A program made the position numbers and the translations under genes. A model generated the notes under the pieces. That model ran no database searches, had not been told where the DNA came from, and worked only from the letters and a program-made list of their open reading frames with translations. From Bacteroidales bacterium (GTDB taxonomy: Bacteria > Bacteroidota > Bacteroidia > Bacteroidales > UBA932): a stretch of DNA of 64,000 bases. The stretch covers positions 1 to 64,000 of the forward strand of contig WRMN01000007.1 in the NCBI GenBank assembly GCA_009777095.1, written 5' to 3'. Each line of letters starts with the position of its first letter. The stretch's first letter is position 1. This document shows positions 26,001 to 35,296 of the stretch, one piece after another.

Positions 26001-26336
26001 ATAGCCGGTAACTATCACAGCGTCTAATGCGGAAGCGATTGATTCCAATCTCACTGTGCCATCGATTTTACCTGCCGAGATTTCGAGCGTTTCGTAGCCA
26101 ATGAAGGAAAATTGCAGTATAGTTTCAGGCGAAGGAACTTCAATAGAGAAAGTTCCCAGTTCTGTAGTTGTGGTTACGGTCTTGAGTTCCTTTATCGCCA
26201 CCGAAACAAAGGGCAGCGCTTCACCTGTGCTATTGTCGATTACAGTGGCTGTAACCAGTCGTTGTTGTGCAAACGCAGCATTAGTTCCCAGTAACACACA
26301 CAGTGTCAGCAACAAAATTTTTTTCGTTTTCTTCAT
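23013..26336 (-). CDS. SusC/RagA family TonB-linked outer-membrane transporter
   Basis: This 1107-residue protein has a signal peptide ('VLLGTNAAFAQQ'), a carboxypeptidase-D regulatory-like domain at about residues 25-105 ('TATVIDNSTGEALPFVSV'), then the plug domain with 'ENNPLIVVDGLPIEG' and 'IESVTVLKDAAAAAMYGARAS', the SusC hallmark near residues 175-215. The remaining 850 residues form the 22-strand barrel and end in aromatic Phe. With the SusD partner it imports large nutrients using TonB energy. The order regulator-SusC-SusD-TlpA reads in one direction. Confidence 0.92.
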   Translation of the reverse strand: MKKTKKILLLTLCVLLGTNAAFAQQRLVTATVIDNSTGEALPFVSVAIKELKTVTTTTELGTFSIEVPSPETILQFSFIGYETLEISAGKIDGTVRLESIASALDAVIVTGYQTLAREKVTGAVAMVSSTALQERYTPNIMQNMEGRVAGLVVDGDRLTIRGTGSLYAENNPLIVVDGLPIEGSWRDLNPYDIESVTVLKDAAAAAMYGARASAGIIVITTKKPQVAGRINVDVQANFSISQKRNLDYADNFYMTPAQQVDAEADYYKYRYITEDNAASNRLAFRTNTVDKNAVFTPIQYAYYQLGEGFINQAQLDGLLSQLRKNNYAKEYADNVLLHRFVQQYNVAIRSMTEKFQSNLVINQKHDNMGYIHQGDNQFNLFYKGEYKMTNWLTLNFSVNGILQNQHYSSYDGWLNKARDPFSELAYARLLNDDGSFANNTRFGNGLFIDDPAFRPTHYNAMEEMAYDQTKFDRQSTRYQGGLLFNIIDGLTAQAQFIYETDRRTTTVYSEADSYLMRMMRNAYTKLENGVPEYMIPETGGRLISENYKGDYWTARGQVNFSRTFNDKHAIDFLAGLEFRQTRYNGTRSILMGYDDQLQTQNTSNLNLAELRDWAINPYYYDMSTSSFFGLIGNNMGLIPEEWHRYASGYANLTYTYDGKYNAFASFRKDYADVYGLENKYRGKPLWSVGLSWVASNEDFMKDIKWVNYLKVRGSYGITGNIVQNVTSVMVATTSIPVNTWTQQPRARIDRPANPYLTWEKTTTTNLGVDFGLLNTRLRGALDWYYKKADDVFALKNLEPTMGFSEMWLNMASLYNNGVELSLTYDWFTSKNREQFAWSTSLTSAYNHNKVTYVESLAKTAGGLAGDYRYMEGYATSAMWSYVFGGLDDEGRRTYLAPDGTKLTGNQISAKDLDALVYSGQRDPKVTMGLENTFRYKGFSLNIMAVYYGGHKMRCLQTNSLSSPNGVYNAGPMPAYLLRAWTPENPNTDVPGNFQNNKTIGTENSGEYNNLDIFVQPADFIKLRNIIFGYDLPQKWTEKIGIQNATIRFQIDNSPALWTKNNVGVDPEAVYNRSYPLPISQTVGMNPDNGYGGVRRPTTFIIGLNLNF

Positions 26337-26490
26337 AGAATTTTGATTTTAGGATAGTTATCTTTAGATTTATTTATGGACTTTAAAATACATTTAAGTG
26401 TGTAAATTTACATAAAAATTCTTTAGAAAGAGCATTCTCTTGCGCAGATTTATAAATATGGGCAAAATACAGCAGAAAAAACCTGTATTC

Positions 26491-28089
26491 TTACCGCTGC
26501 ATAGACCTCAAATAGAAAGTCGGGCTCACTCCTGTGATTTCTTTAAAAGCATTGCTAAAGGCGTTTCGGGATTTAAATCCTACTTTAAATGCAAGAGCCT
26601 CAATGGTATATTTGGTTATCTCAGGTTCTGAAAAGAGGCGCTGGGCTTCCCGTATCCGATAAGTATTCAAAAACGATTTAAAATTTTTCTTTAGTTCGCC
26701 GTTAATCACTTGTGAAACATAAGTTTGATTGGATTGTACCAGCTTAGCTAATTTTTCAATGGAAAATTCCGTATCGCAAATCAGAGAGGTATTCTCCATA
26801 AGTAGTAAAATTCGGTTCAAAAGTTCGTTCTGCACCTCATCTTTAAGCGCGCTTTTCTTGTATTTTTCCGACTCTTTTTCCGTTGAATTATCCTGAAGAC
26901 TGATAATTTCGAGGTTCTTTTCAAACAAGAGTTTGTAGGCGGTGTCTAATCGTTTTTTCTGAAAATAGACGAACAAGAGCACGGCGCTCAGTACGAGCAG
27001 TACAAAGAGGCCAATGTTTTGATAAAAAATTGTACGTTCTTTGATTTTTTGATCTATCACAAACCTATCTATTTGCAGATTCAACTTGGAAATGTCGTGA
27101 GCATATTGCAGTTGACTGATATCGCCAAACACGGCAGTATTCGCAATAGCATTTTCCAAATTAAGATGTTTTTCAAAGTATTCCAAAGCGGTTTGATAGC
27201 GCTTCTTCGACTTTTCCAAGTCTGATAAAATCTGATAATTCAGTGATGAAATTCTTAAAAAATTATTTTTCTGAGCAATAACATTCGACAAACCAATATA
27301 GAACAGTGCAGAATCTGTTTTTCCTATCTTATAAAACAGGTTGCCCAATTGGGATAAAAACTCGGCTTCTTCCTCAATCTTGTTATGTTTCCTTACTTCA
27401 TTCAAAGATAATTGATGATAATGAAAAGCAGAATCATACAGCTGTTTTTCTTCATAATACAAAGCAAAATTATTCAACAGGTTGTATAAAGAGACATCTT
27501 TATGCCTTTTGCTGATTGGCAGGGCTTTGCTGAGAAGGGAAAAAGCACTGTCCAAATTTCCTGCCCCAAGTTCGGAAGCGCCCATATTGTTCAATACCAG
27601 AACAATCTGCGCCGTATCCTGAAATAAAGGCATGGCTTTGGAATAATACAAATTAGCCATATCATATTCTTTGAAACGGTAGTAAACGTTTCCGATATTC
27701 AATAAAACAGCAGACTGGTACGTCAGATCATTAATCATGTCACAAAGATGCAAGGCATTGATAAAAAGTTCGTAGGCCTTGCGGTAATCGCATAGGGAAC
27801 AATAGATAATTGCCGATTTATTCAGCGCCTGGACAATTCTTTTTTGCTGTTCTACAGTCGGATTTTTTTGAATGGTATTAATGATCAGGCCGTAGCAGAG
27901 CAAAGCTGTGTCAGCGCTGTTTTTGTTAAAATAGTAGTTGGCGGTATCAAGGAGTTGTTCCGAAGAAAGGTGTTTGAAATTAGCAACGATATCGTTGTCG
28001 TGCAGCACACCGTGGAAAAGATTCGGTATCTCAGCTGCAGAGGATAGGGTTAAGCCAATAAGGACGAGGGTAATAAGTATTTTTTTCAA
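26491..28089 (-). CDS. TPR-membrane-AraC type transcriptional regulator
   Basis: This 532-residue protein starts with a signal-like segment (residues 1-20), continues with about six TPR-like helical repeats to residue 330 ('AVLLNIGNVYYRFKEYDMANLYYSKAMPLF' is one), has one membrane span around 'NIGLFVLLVLSAVLLFVYF' (about 350-370), a short coiled segment, and an AraC-type HTH at about 430-530 ('FSIEKLAKLVQSNQTYVSQVIN', 'VGFKSRNAFSNAFKEITGVSP'). Periplasmic TPRs with a cytoplasmic HTH are a Bacteroidetes one-component design. It stands 154 bases upstream of susC on the same strand and probably controls that unit. Confidence 0.87.
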   Translation of the reverse strand: MKKILITLVLIGLTLSSAAEIPNLFHGVLHDNDIVANFKHLSSEQLLDTANYYFNKNSADTALLCYGLIINTIQKNPTVEQQKRIVQALNKSAIIYCSLCDYRKAYELFINALHLCDMINDLTYQSAVLLNIGNVYYRFKEYDMANLYYSKAMPLFQDTAQIVLVLNNMGASELGAGNLDSAFSLLSKALPISKRHKDVSLYNLLNNFALYYEEKQLYDSAFHYHQLSLNEVRKHNKIEEEAEFLSQLGNLFYKIGKTDSALFYIGLSNVIAQKNNFLRISSLNYQILSDLEKSKKRYQTALEYFEKHLNLENAIANTAVFGDISQLQYAHDISKLNLQIDRFVIDQKIKERTIFYQNIGLFVLLVLSAVLLFVYFQKKRLDTAYKLLFEKNLEIISLQDNSTEKESEKYKKSALKDEVQNELLNRILLLMENTSLICDTEFSIEKLAKLVQSNQTYVSQVINGELKKNFKSFLNTYRIREAQRLFSEPEITKYTIEALAFKVGFKSRNAFSNAFKEITGVSPTFYLRSMQR

Positions 28090-28110
28090 GATAATTTATT
28101 TACAAAAAAA

Positions 28111-30414
28111 TTAAAACGGATAACCGATTCCTATGCAGAAAGTGGAATTGCCGTCCTTAAACCAGCGGGAGGGGGTAATCCAGCCCTTGTCGGGCAAGGG
28201 ATCGCGCACGCGCACGCCCCAGTCGAGGCGGAAGATAATAAAACCAAAGTTCAGGCGGAAGCCCAAGCCTGAGTTCATGGCTAACTGTTTATAAAAACGG
28301 TCGAATTGGAAGTAGGCTCCCTCGCGCTGATCATCGGGATTCAGCGACCAGATATTTCCTGCCTCTAAGAATATCGCTCCTTCTAAGGGGCCTGTAATTT
28401 TATAGCGAAATTCCATATTAGCTTCCAATTTTATATCACCCACCTGATTGGGAATGGTAAACAGGGTATCTATAGCTGCGGAGCCGGGGCCTAAGCTGCG
28501 CGCTTGCCAACCGCGCAAACTGTAGGCTCCGCCCGAAAAATATTCTTCTTCCAAGGGCATGGCTACGCTGTTGCCATATCCCCTGCCTATCCCTCCATAT
28601 ACACGATAAGCCATCATAGTAAAATCGTTGTAAATATGGTAGAAGGAAAAATTAATATCCGTTTTGGCAAATCGGGCATAGTTAATTCCCATTATTTTAT
28701 AACCTTCATTGTCCTTTAGCAAGGTATTATTGAAAAGACTTAAGACATTACCTGCGGTTTTGACATTCCATCGTAAATAATAAGAATTATCACGTATTTC
28801 GTAGCGGCGGTTGGTGTATTGCAAAGAAAATCCCGCGCCCATTACAAAGTGGTTTTGGTAACGGTCGCGCAGAAAGGGGTCGTTCAAGTCTCCGTAGAAA
28901 TCATAAAAAGCCCTGCTCAGATTATATATATAGACTATATTCAGGTTAATAGGCGTTAATTGATAGGTCAACAAGGGCGATGGACGCCATGTATAACCAA
29001 GGCCAAAAGAAACAGCATTACGGGTAAAGTCGGGAGAAAACTGATAGTTATAGGCCGTCATAAATTCGGTACGCGGTCTGTAGTCCTGCATAGAGCGGTA
29101 TAGCCCGGGGAAAAGGAAGCGCGGGATACTCAAGGAAGGAGACACTGTCAGCTCATTGGACATTTTATTTTTATCATTCAATTGAAATTGAAAATTACCT
29201 GAAAAGCTGAGATTAAAGAGCTCCGCTCCCCGCCATAAATTACGGTGGAAATAAGATACCGAAGGCGAGAGGCCGAGAAAGGCATTAGTGCTCATTGAAG
29301 CGTCCATGCTCAATTTGAAGCCTTGAGATGACGAAGGCGTAAGACGAATAGCACAATCAATTAAGGCCTGCGTAGTGTCGGACACTTCGCTGAATTGGAT
29401 ATTAACCACCTTATAAATACCCAAACCGGTGAAATTATTATACGTCCGTGTAATCTTTGTTTCGTTGTATTCTTCGCCCGGCCTGATTAAGTTGGATTCG
29501 AGCATAATCCCCTTACGCAGCCCTATATTAGCGTGGTGATAAATCCCCAAATTTCCTCCTTGCATTTCGGGATAATACAAGGGTTCATATTGATAGCTAT
29601 TGGCCGATGTAGAATCGGAATATGCTTTTAACTGGTCATAATCACTATAAATAAATACATTACGTATTTTATACTGACGATGCACGGGGTATTCTTCTTC
29701 CGATACGGGTTGGTTGTACCAGGTCATCACCAAATCGGCAGCGTGGCGCATACCCACAGTGTCTGCCATAAAAGACAGGTGATTTTTATTAAAGGAATAA
29801 AAACCCTTATTATGCAGCAGAGATACTAAGCGTACCCTTTCTTTATCCATTATTTCAGAAGATAAAGGGTTGCCGGGGCGAAGCAGGCAATTGGCCGAAT
29901 CGGCTAAAATTGCCCGCGCCAGAGTGTCGCTACCCAGATCATAAGACAGGGAACGAAGGCGGAAGACTGTGTCGGGATTAACCGTATAAATTACCTTGGC
30001 TTTATGTTTCTTATATACCACAGAATCCTTGACCTGAGCATAATAATAACCCCGCGTTTTCAGGTATTGCTCTATGTTCTGAGTGCTTCGCTGCATCATA
30101 GCCTCATCAAACACTACCGGGGCTTCGCCCAGCGTGTGCATAAGTTTTCGCAACCAGCGCAACCAGCAGGAGTCGCAATTCGGAGCGGCATTATATATCC
30201 CCAGTCGAAAACGCAGGCCTAAAATATTTCGGTTAGGCTGCTGCCGTATGTAGGGTTCTAATTGCTTAGCTTTAATATTAGTATTACCTTCCAGCACAAT
30301 CCGGTTAGCGTTTAAACGATGCGCTCCCGACGGCATATTCTTCACCGAACTGCAAGCAGGCAAGAGCGTAATTAATCCTAAACACCAAATTATATGAAGT
30401 TTACCAATTTTCAT
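28111..30414 (-). CDS. TamA/BamA-like outer-membrane lipoprotein (TamL type)
   Basis: This 767-residue protein begins with a lipoprotein signal ('CLGLITLLPACSSVKNM', Cys21). POTRA-like repeats follow (about residues 35-250; 'RIVLEGNTNIKAKQLEPYI', 'RGYYYAQVKDSV'). The C-terminal half is an Omp85/surface-antigen beta barrel with 'YSLRGWQARSLGPGS' (the RGF/RGW-type loop motif in strand context) and a terminal 'GIGYPF'. Lipid-anchored TamA homologues are typical of Bacteroidetes and work with a TamB-like partner in outer-membrane biogenesis; no tamB is adjacent here. It is divergent from the DAHP synthase gene. Confidence 0.87.
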   Translation of the reverse strand: MKIGKLHIIWCLGLITLLPACSSVKNMPSGAHRLNANRIVLEGNTNIKAKQLEPYIRQQPNRNILGLRFRLGIYNAAPNCDSCWLRWLRKLMHTLGEAPVVFDEAMMQRSTQNIEQYLKTRGYYYAQVKDSVVYKKHKAKVIYTVNPDTVFRLRSLSYDLGSDTLARAILADSANCLLRPGNPLSSEIMDKERVRLVSLLHNKGFYSFNKNHLSFMADTVGMRHAADLVMTWYNQPVSEEEYPVHRQYKIRNVFIYSDYDQLKAYSDSTSANSYQYEPLYYPEMQGGNLGIYHHANIGLRKGIMLESNLIRPGEEYNETKITRTYNNFTGLGIYKVVNIQFSEVSDTTQALIDCAIRLTPSSSQGFKLSMDASMSTNAFLGLSPSVSYFHRNLWRGAELFNLSFSGNFQFQLNDKNKMSNELTVSPSLSIPRFLFPGLYRSMQDYRPRTEFMTAYNYQFSPDFTRNAVSFGLGYTWRPSPLLTYQLTPINLNIVYIYNLSRAFYDFYGDLNDPFLRDRYQNHFVMGAGFSLQYTNRRYEIRDNSYYLRWNVKTAGNVLSLFNNTLLKDNEGYKIMGINYARFAKTDINFSFYHIYNDFTMMAYRVYGGIGRGYGNSVAMPLEEEYFSGGAYSLRGWQARSLGPGSAAIDTLFTIPNQVGDIKLEANMEFRYKITGPLEGAIFLEAGNIWSLNPDDQREGAYFQFDRFYKQLAMNSGLGFRLNFGFIIFRLDWGVRVRDPLPDKGWITPSRWFKDGNSTFCIGIGYPF

Positions 30415-30472
30415 TCACAATATTTTAACTTACAAAAGTAGCATAAAAATTCAACATTCAAAAACTTTCAAC

Positions 30473-30503
30473 TTTATACTTTACAAACTTTTTACTACCT
30501 TTG
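30473..30503 (+). promoter_or_regulatory. Promoter placed so close to aroG-type gene that mRNA may be leaderless
   Basis: TTTA at 30473-30476 and TACCTTTG at 30496-30503 are 19 bases apart. The ATG at 30508 begins only 4 bases after the -7 element, so transcription should start at or next to the start codon. Confidence 0.65.
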
Positions 30504-30507
30504 TAAG

Positions 30508-31566
30508 ATGAATTACAAGCAATTATTCTCAACTATTCCGGAGAAAAGGCCTGTTATCATTGCCGGTCCATGCAGCGCTGAAAGTGAGGAACAGGTATTG
30601 ACCACGGCCAAAGCCTTGGCGGAACAAGGCATTAAAATATTCCGCGCCGGAATATGGAAGCCGCGTACCAAGCCAAATTCCTTTGAAGGCGTTGGAGCTA
30701 AAGGCTTGGCATGGCTGTCGCAGGTAAAAGCCGCTACAGGCATGAAAGTAGCCACCGAAGCAGCTATGCCCAAACACGTAGAAGAAGCGCTACGGCATAG
30801 CATTGACCTCTTATGGATTGGCGCCCGCACTACTACCAATCCTTTCGCCATGCAGGAAATAGCTGAGGCTTTAAGAGGGGTAGATATACCGGTATTAGTG
30901 AAAAATCCTGTAATTCCCGATTTGGATTTATGGACAGGCGGCCTTGAGCGGCTTCAACAGGCCGGAATTAGCCGCTTAGGCGTTATTCATCGCGGTTTTA
31001 GCGTATATGGTAATAAGCTCTACCGCAACCGGCCTCATTGGCAGTTGCCGGTGGAATTACGCCGCAGAATGCCCGATCTTCTCTTCTTTTGCGACCCCAG
31101 CCATATAGGCGGGCAACGCAATTTAATCGCTCCCATCGCCCAGCAAGCCATGGATATGAATTTCGACGGACTGATGATTGAGGCGCATTGCTGCCCCGAC
31201 AAGGCTTTGAGCGACAAAAAGCAGCAGCTTACCCCGCAGGAACTGCAAACGGTAGTGCAACAATTAGTAATACGCGATACCGCAGAAATCAACGGTTTAA
31301 GCTTATTTCGCAACCGTATTGATGAAATAGATAACCGCATCTTAGAACTATTGGCTAATCGAATGGAAATTTCAAAGGAAATTGGTGAATACAAGAAAGC
31401 ACATAATCTTTCTATTTTGCAATCGGCCCGTTACAAGGAATTAGTAGAACGCATGAGGACTAATGCACAAAACCTCGGCTTGGATGCCGATTTCGTCCAA
31501 GTCTTGGCACAACTGATTCACGAGCAATCAAGCCGCGAGCAGATGAAAGTAATGAATAGTGATTAG
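30508..31566 (+). CDS. Bifunctional DAHP synthase/chorismate mutase
   Basis: This 352-residue fusion has an N-terminal 3-deoxy-7-phosphoheptulonate synthase of the KDOPS-like type ('PVIIAGPCSAESEEQV', 'IFRAGIWKPRTKPNSFEG', 'IGARTTTNPFAMQEIA', 'DPSHIGG') over residues 1-260. A C-terminal AroQ-type chorismate mutase follows ('FRNRIDEIDNRILELLANRM', 'EISKEIGEYKK') at about 265-350. It joins the first step of the shikimate pathway with the branch to Phe/Tyr, and the mutase domain usually serves as the feedback sensor. The fused form is standard in Bacteroidales. Confidence 0.95.
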   Translation: MNYKQLFSTIPEKRPVIIAGPCSAESEEQVLTTAKALAEQGIKIFRAGIWKPRTKPNSFEGVGAKGLAWLSQVKAATGMKVATEAAMPKHVEEALRHSIDLLWIGARTTTNPFAMQEIAEALRGVDIPVLVKNPVIPDLDLWTGGLERLQQAGISRLGVIHRGFSVYGNKLYRNRPHWQLPVELRRRMPDLLFFCDPSHIGGQRNLIAPIAQQAMDMNFDGLMIEAHCCPDKALSDKKQQLTPQELQTVVQQLVIRDTAEINGLSLFRNRIDEIDNRILELLANRMEISKEIGEYKKAHNLSILQSARYKELVERMRTNAQNLGLDADFVQVLAQLIHEQSSREQMKVMNSD

Positions 31567-31630
31567 AGCTTTTACGTTAATTCGGTGGGTTTGGATTTTA
31601 CGTACTTATTTACAGGGCATTACAGCATAG

Positions 31631-32031
31631 TGGAGATGGCGGGAGTCGAACCCGCGTCCAAACAAACCATCCAAATGCTTTCTACATGCTTATCTTTTGA
31701 TTGCTTTTCGTAAACAGGCCGGACAAAAGCAACCTACCTGCTTCTTAGCTGCTGTTTTCTCATTGCGCTGTAGCAGCGTCGGCGCAACCAGCTCTAAAGA
31801 ATGATACCCCATATACTACGCTATTAAAGAGCCGAACAGCGTAGCGGGATACTCGTCCAACCGGCAACCTTGGCCGGCCGAATGAAGCATAGAACGCTTA
31901 GCATTCTACGCAGCGAGTGCATAGTTGTTGTTGCCAATTATGGCTTGTGTGTTGGGATTAGCGAGCCACCATCACAACGCTCGGCATGCTTACGTTCCGA
32001 TACAATTTGCTGTCAAAACCAAGGCATCCCC
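31631..32031 (-). ncRNA. ssrA: tmRNA
   Basis: On the minus strand the RNA starts GGGGATG (32031) and ends CATCTCC plus discriminator A (31631); the two ends pair as an acceptor stem with one G-U. The 3' part contains the T-arm GGTTCGA-type sequence (as GGGTTCGACTCCCGCC in tRNA-like form). CCA is not encoded. The tag reading frame at 31906-31935 encodes GNNNYALAA followed by TAG, the expected Bacteroidetes ending YALAA. The RNA rescues stalled ribosomes. Confidence 0.95.
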
Positions 32032-32130
32032 TTTACAATCTATAATTTATTATTTATGATTGATTATTTTTTCTCAAAGAACGGAATGGGGCTGCAAATG
32101 TAAGCATAATTTATTATTTACAAAAAAAAA

Positions 32131-32161
32131 TTGTAGCGCTCCAACATTTTTTTTATCTTTG
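32131..32161 (+). promoter_or_regulatory. glnS promoter
   Basis: TTG at 32131-32133 and TATCTTTG at 32154-32161, 20 bases apart. The glnS ATG is 23 bases downstream. Confidence 0.6.
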
Positions 32162-32184
32162 CAGGTTAATTTATTATTACCTAC

Positions 32185-33870
32185 ATGAGTACCCCTACTA
32201 TTACCGAGGCGGCCAACGAGCGCTCGTTGAACTTCCTTGAAGAAATTATTGAAGTCGATTTGGCATCGGGCAAACATAAAAGCATCATTACCCGTTTTCC
32301 GCCTGAACCTAATGGATATCTGCATATTGGACATGCCAAGAGTATTTGCCTCAACTTCGGCTTAGCCAAAAAATACGGCGGAAGAACCAACCTTCGCTTC
32401 GATGATACTAACCCCACAAAGGAAGATACGGAATATGTGGACGCTATCAAAGAAGATGTACAATGGTTAGGCTTCAACTGGGCTGAGGAATTGTATGCCT
32501 CCGATTATTTTCAACAGTTGTATGACTGGGCAGTGCTGCTCATTAAAAAAGGTTTGGCTTATGTGGACGACCAAGCGCAGGAAGAAATTCGCCTGATGCG
32601 CGGTACGGTAACCCGACCGGGGACGGAAAGTCCTTATCGGAATCGTAGTGTGGAAGAAAATTTAGCTTTATTTGCAGGTATGAAAAATGGCGAATTTAAA
32701 GACGGCGATAAGGTACTTCGCGCTAAAATCGACATGGCGCACCCGAATATGCTCATGCGCGACCCTATTTTATACCGTATCCTTCATGCCGACCATCACC
32801 GCACCGGCAATCAATGGTGCATCTACCCGATGTATGATTACGCCCATGGGCAATGCGACTCAATAGAAAAGATTACGCACTCTATCTGTACTTTGGAATT
32901 TGATGTACACCGTCCGCTGTATGACTGGTTTATTGAACAGTTAGAAATTTTCCCCTCTCATCAATACGAGTTTGCCCGCCTCAATCTTACTTACACCGTG
33001 ATGAGCAAACGTAAGTTATTGGAGTTGGTAAAAAACAGCTTCGTAAGCGACTGGGACGACCCGCGCATGCCCACAATTTGCGGATTACGCAGGCGCGGCT
33101 ACACGCCCGAAAGCATCCGCCTCTTTGCCGAAAAAGTGGGCGTAGCTAAGCGCGATAATGTGATTGACCTTTCCTTGCTGGAATGGTGTGTGCGCGAAGA
33201 CCTGAATAAACGCGCCAATCGATATATGGGAGTACTGAATCCGATAAAGGTAGTTATCACCAATTATCCGGAAGGTAAGGTGGAAATGATAGAAGCTGTA
33301 AATAATCCGGAGGACGAAAGCGCCGGTAAACGTCAGGTTCCTTTCTCCCGCGAGATTTATATTGAACAGGACGACTTCATGGAAAATCCGCCGAAGAAAT
33401 ATTTCCGCCTCTCGCCGGGCAACGAGGTGCGCCTGAAGTATGCTTACATCATCAAGTGCGAAGAGGTGATTAAAGACGAGTTGGGCAATGTAAAAGAGTT
33501 GCACTGTACTTATGATCCTGAAACCCGCAGTGGCTTGGGAAGTTCCCGTCAGGTAAAAGGCGCTATACACTGGGTATCGGCAGCCCATGCACTACCGGCC
33601 GAAGTACGCCTCTTCGACCGCCTGTTTACTGAAGCCCAAATGGACAATATTCCGGAAGATAAGGACTACAAAGATTTTCTGAATCCGCAATCGCTGCAAT
33701 TGGCCAAAGCGTACATAGAGCCTGCGTTGGCTAATATACAGACCGGCATTAATGTGCAGCTTGAGCGTTTGGGTTACTTTATACTCGACAAAGACAGCAA
33801 GCCCGACCGCTTAGTATTCAACCGCACGGTTACGCTCAAGGACAGTTGGGCGAAAATCGCGGAGAAGTAG
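32185..33870 (+). CDS. glnS: Glutaminyl-tRNA synthetase
   Basis: This 561-residue class I synthetase charges tRNA-Gln directly. The HIGH motif appears as '[15 protein letters not shown]' (residues about 37-51), 'LRFDDTNP' follows, and the KMSKS loop is '[13 protein letters not shown]'. The C-terminal beta-barrel anticodon domain includes '[20 protein letters not shown]'. The '[16 protein letters not shown]' block separates GlnRS from GluRS. The gene is monocistronic with its own promoter. Confidence 0.97.
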   Translation: MSTPTITEAANERSLNFLEEIIEVDLASGKHKSIITRFPPEPNGYLHIGHAKSICLNFGLAKKYGGRTNLRFDDTNPTKEDTEYVDAIKEDVQWLGFNWAEELYASDYFQQLYDWAVLLIKKGLAYVDDQAQEEIRLMRGTVTRPGTESPYRNRSVEENLALFAGMKNGEFKDGDKVLRAKIDMAHPNMLMRDPILYRILHADHHRTGNQWCIYPMYDYAHGQCDSIEKITHSICTLEFDVHRPLYDWFIEQLEIFPSHQYEFARLNLTYTVMSKRKLLELVKNSFVSDWDDPRMPTICGLRRRGYTPESIRLFAEKVGVAKRDNVIDLSLLEWCVREDLNKRANRYMGVLNPIKVVITNYPEGKVEMIEAVNNPEDESAGKRQVPFSREIYIEQDDFMENPPKKYFRLSPGNEVRLKYAYIIKCEEVIKDELGNVKELHCTYDPETRSGLGSSRQVKGAIHWVSAAHALPAEVRLFDRLFTEAQMDNIPEDKDYKDFLNPQSLQLAKAYIEPALANIQTGINVQLERLGYFILDKDSKPDRLVFNRTVTLKDSWAKIAEK

Positions 33871-33967
33871 GGATTGATAATAAAGATTTCGGAGAAAACA
33901 CACATGGGGATATTCGGAAAATTATAACTATACTATACAGTTTCTTACAATTATAAATAATAATTCG

Positions 33968-33975
33968 TACCTTTG
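33968..33975 (+). promoter_or_regulatory. tyrS promoter -7 element
   Basis: TACCTTTG matches the consensus. No clear -33 element is found at the usual distance. The start codon region is about 30 bases downstream. Confidence 0.55.
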
Positions 33976-34004
33976 TAAGTCATATTTTTAAATATGTGGT
34001 AATG

Positions 34005-35294
34005 ATGAAAAACTTTGTAGAAGAATTGCGGTGGCGGGGAATGGTGCACGATGTGATGCCCAACACAGAGGAGCAGTTGCAGAAAGAAATGACGGCGGCT
34101 TATGTGGGTATTGACCCTACAGCCGACTCGCTGCATATCGGTCATTTGGTGAGCGTGATGATGTTGAAGCATTTTCAGCAGTGCGGGCATAAACCCTTGG
34201 CCTTGGTAGGCGGCGCTACCGGCATGATTGGCGACCCTTCGGGGAAGTCTTCAGAACGTAATTTGTTAGATGAAAAAACATTGCGCCATAATCAGGAATG
34301 TATCAAACAGCAGTTGAAAAAATTTCTTGATTTTGATTCGCAGGAAGCGAATGCCGCCGAAATGGTCAATAATTATGATTGGATGAAAGATTATGGTTTT
34401 CTGGCCTTCGTCCGCGATATAGGCAAGCATATCACCGTAAATTATATGATGAGCAAGGATTCGGTGCGAAAACGTATTTCGGGCGATGAGCGCGAAGGTA
34501 TGTCGTTTACCGAATTTACCTACCAGTTGGTGCAGGCTTATGATTATTTCTTCCTCTATCAGCATAAAAACTGCAAATTGCAGATGGGCGGCAGCGACCA
34601 GTGGGGCAATATTACCACAGGAACGGAGTTGATTCGCCGCAAGGCAGGCGGCGAGGCCTTTGCACTAACCTGTCCGCTCATTACCAAGGCCGACGGTGGG
34701 AAGTTCGGCAAAACCGAGCAGGGCAACGTTTGGCTCGACCCACGCTATACCTCGCCTTATGCTTTTTACCAGTTCTGGCTGAACGTGAGCGATGAGGACG
34801 CACAACGCTATATTAAGATTTTTACTATGCTGGAGCGCACCGAGGTGGAAGCGCTTATTGCCAAACACGCCGAAGCGCCTCATTTGCGCGAGTTACAGAA
34901 ACGCTTAGCCAAAGAAGTAACTTGCATGGTACATTCCGTAAAAGAATACGACAAGGCAGTAGAAGCCTCCGAAATACTGTTCGGCAACGCCGCTCCCGAT
35001 AGTTTACGCAACTTAGACGAGCGCACTTTTTTGGCTGTTTTCGAAGGCGTGCCGATTTTTGATATTGAGGCTGCTATCTTACCTCAAAATGTGGTAGAAT
35101 TGCTGGGTGCAACTACACAGGTATTTCCGTCGAAAGGCGAATGCCGTAAAATGATACAGGGCGGAGGAGTAAGCCTGAATAAGGAAAAAATTACAGATGC
35201 AAATTTGCAGATTGACTGCAGTTTTTTGATTAACGAAAAATATTTGTTGGTACAAAAGGGGAAGAAAAATTATTATATCATCAGCGTAAAATAA
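34005..35294 (+). CDS. tyrS: Tyrosyl-tRNA synthetase
   Basis: This class I enzyme of about 429 residues starts '[13 protein letters not shown]'. In-frame ATG (34002) and GTG (33996) just upstream are alternatives; the chosen start matches relatives best. It has '[17 protein letters not shown]' (HIGH), '[12 protein letters not shown]', '[12 protein letters not shown]' and 'KFGKTEQGN' (KMSKS equivalent), and ends in an S4-like RNA-binding domain. The next gene begins 2 bases after the stop, so they are co-transcribed. Confidence 0.95.
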   Translation: MKNFVEELRWRGMVHDVMPNTEEQLQKEMTAAYVGIDPTADSLHIGHLVSVMMLKHFQQCGHKPLALVGGATGMIGDPSGKSSERNLLDEKTLRHNQECIKQQLKKFLDFDSQEANAAEMVNNYDWMKDYGFLAFVRDIGKHITVNYMMSKDSVRKRISGDEREGMSFTEFTYQLVQAYDYFFLYQHKNCKLQMGGSDQWGNITTGTELIRRKAGGEAFALTCPLITKADGGKFGKTEQGNVWLDPRYTSPYAFYQFWLNVSDEDAQRYIKIFTMLERTEVEALIAKHAEAPHLRELQKRLAKEVTCMVHSVKEYDKAVEASEILFGNAAPDSLRNLDERTFLAVFEGVPIFDIEAAILPQNVVELLGATTQVFPSKGECRKMIQGGGVSLNKEKITDANLQIDCSFLINEKYLLVQKGKKNYYIISVK

Positions 35295-35296
35295 AT

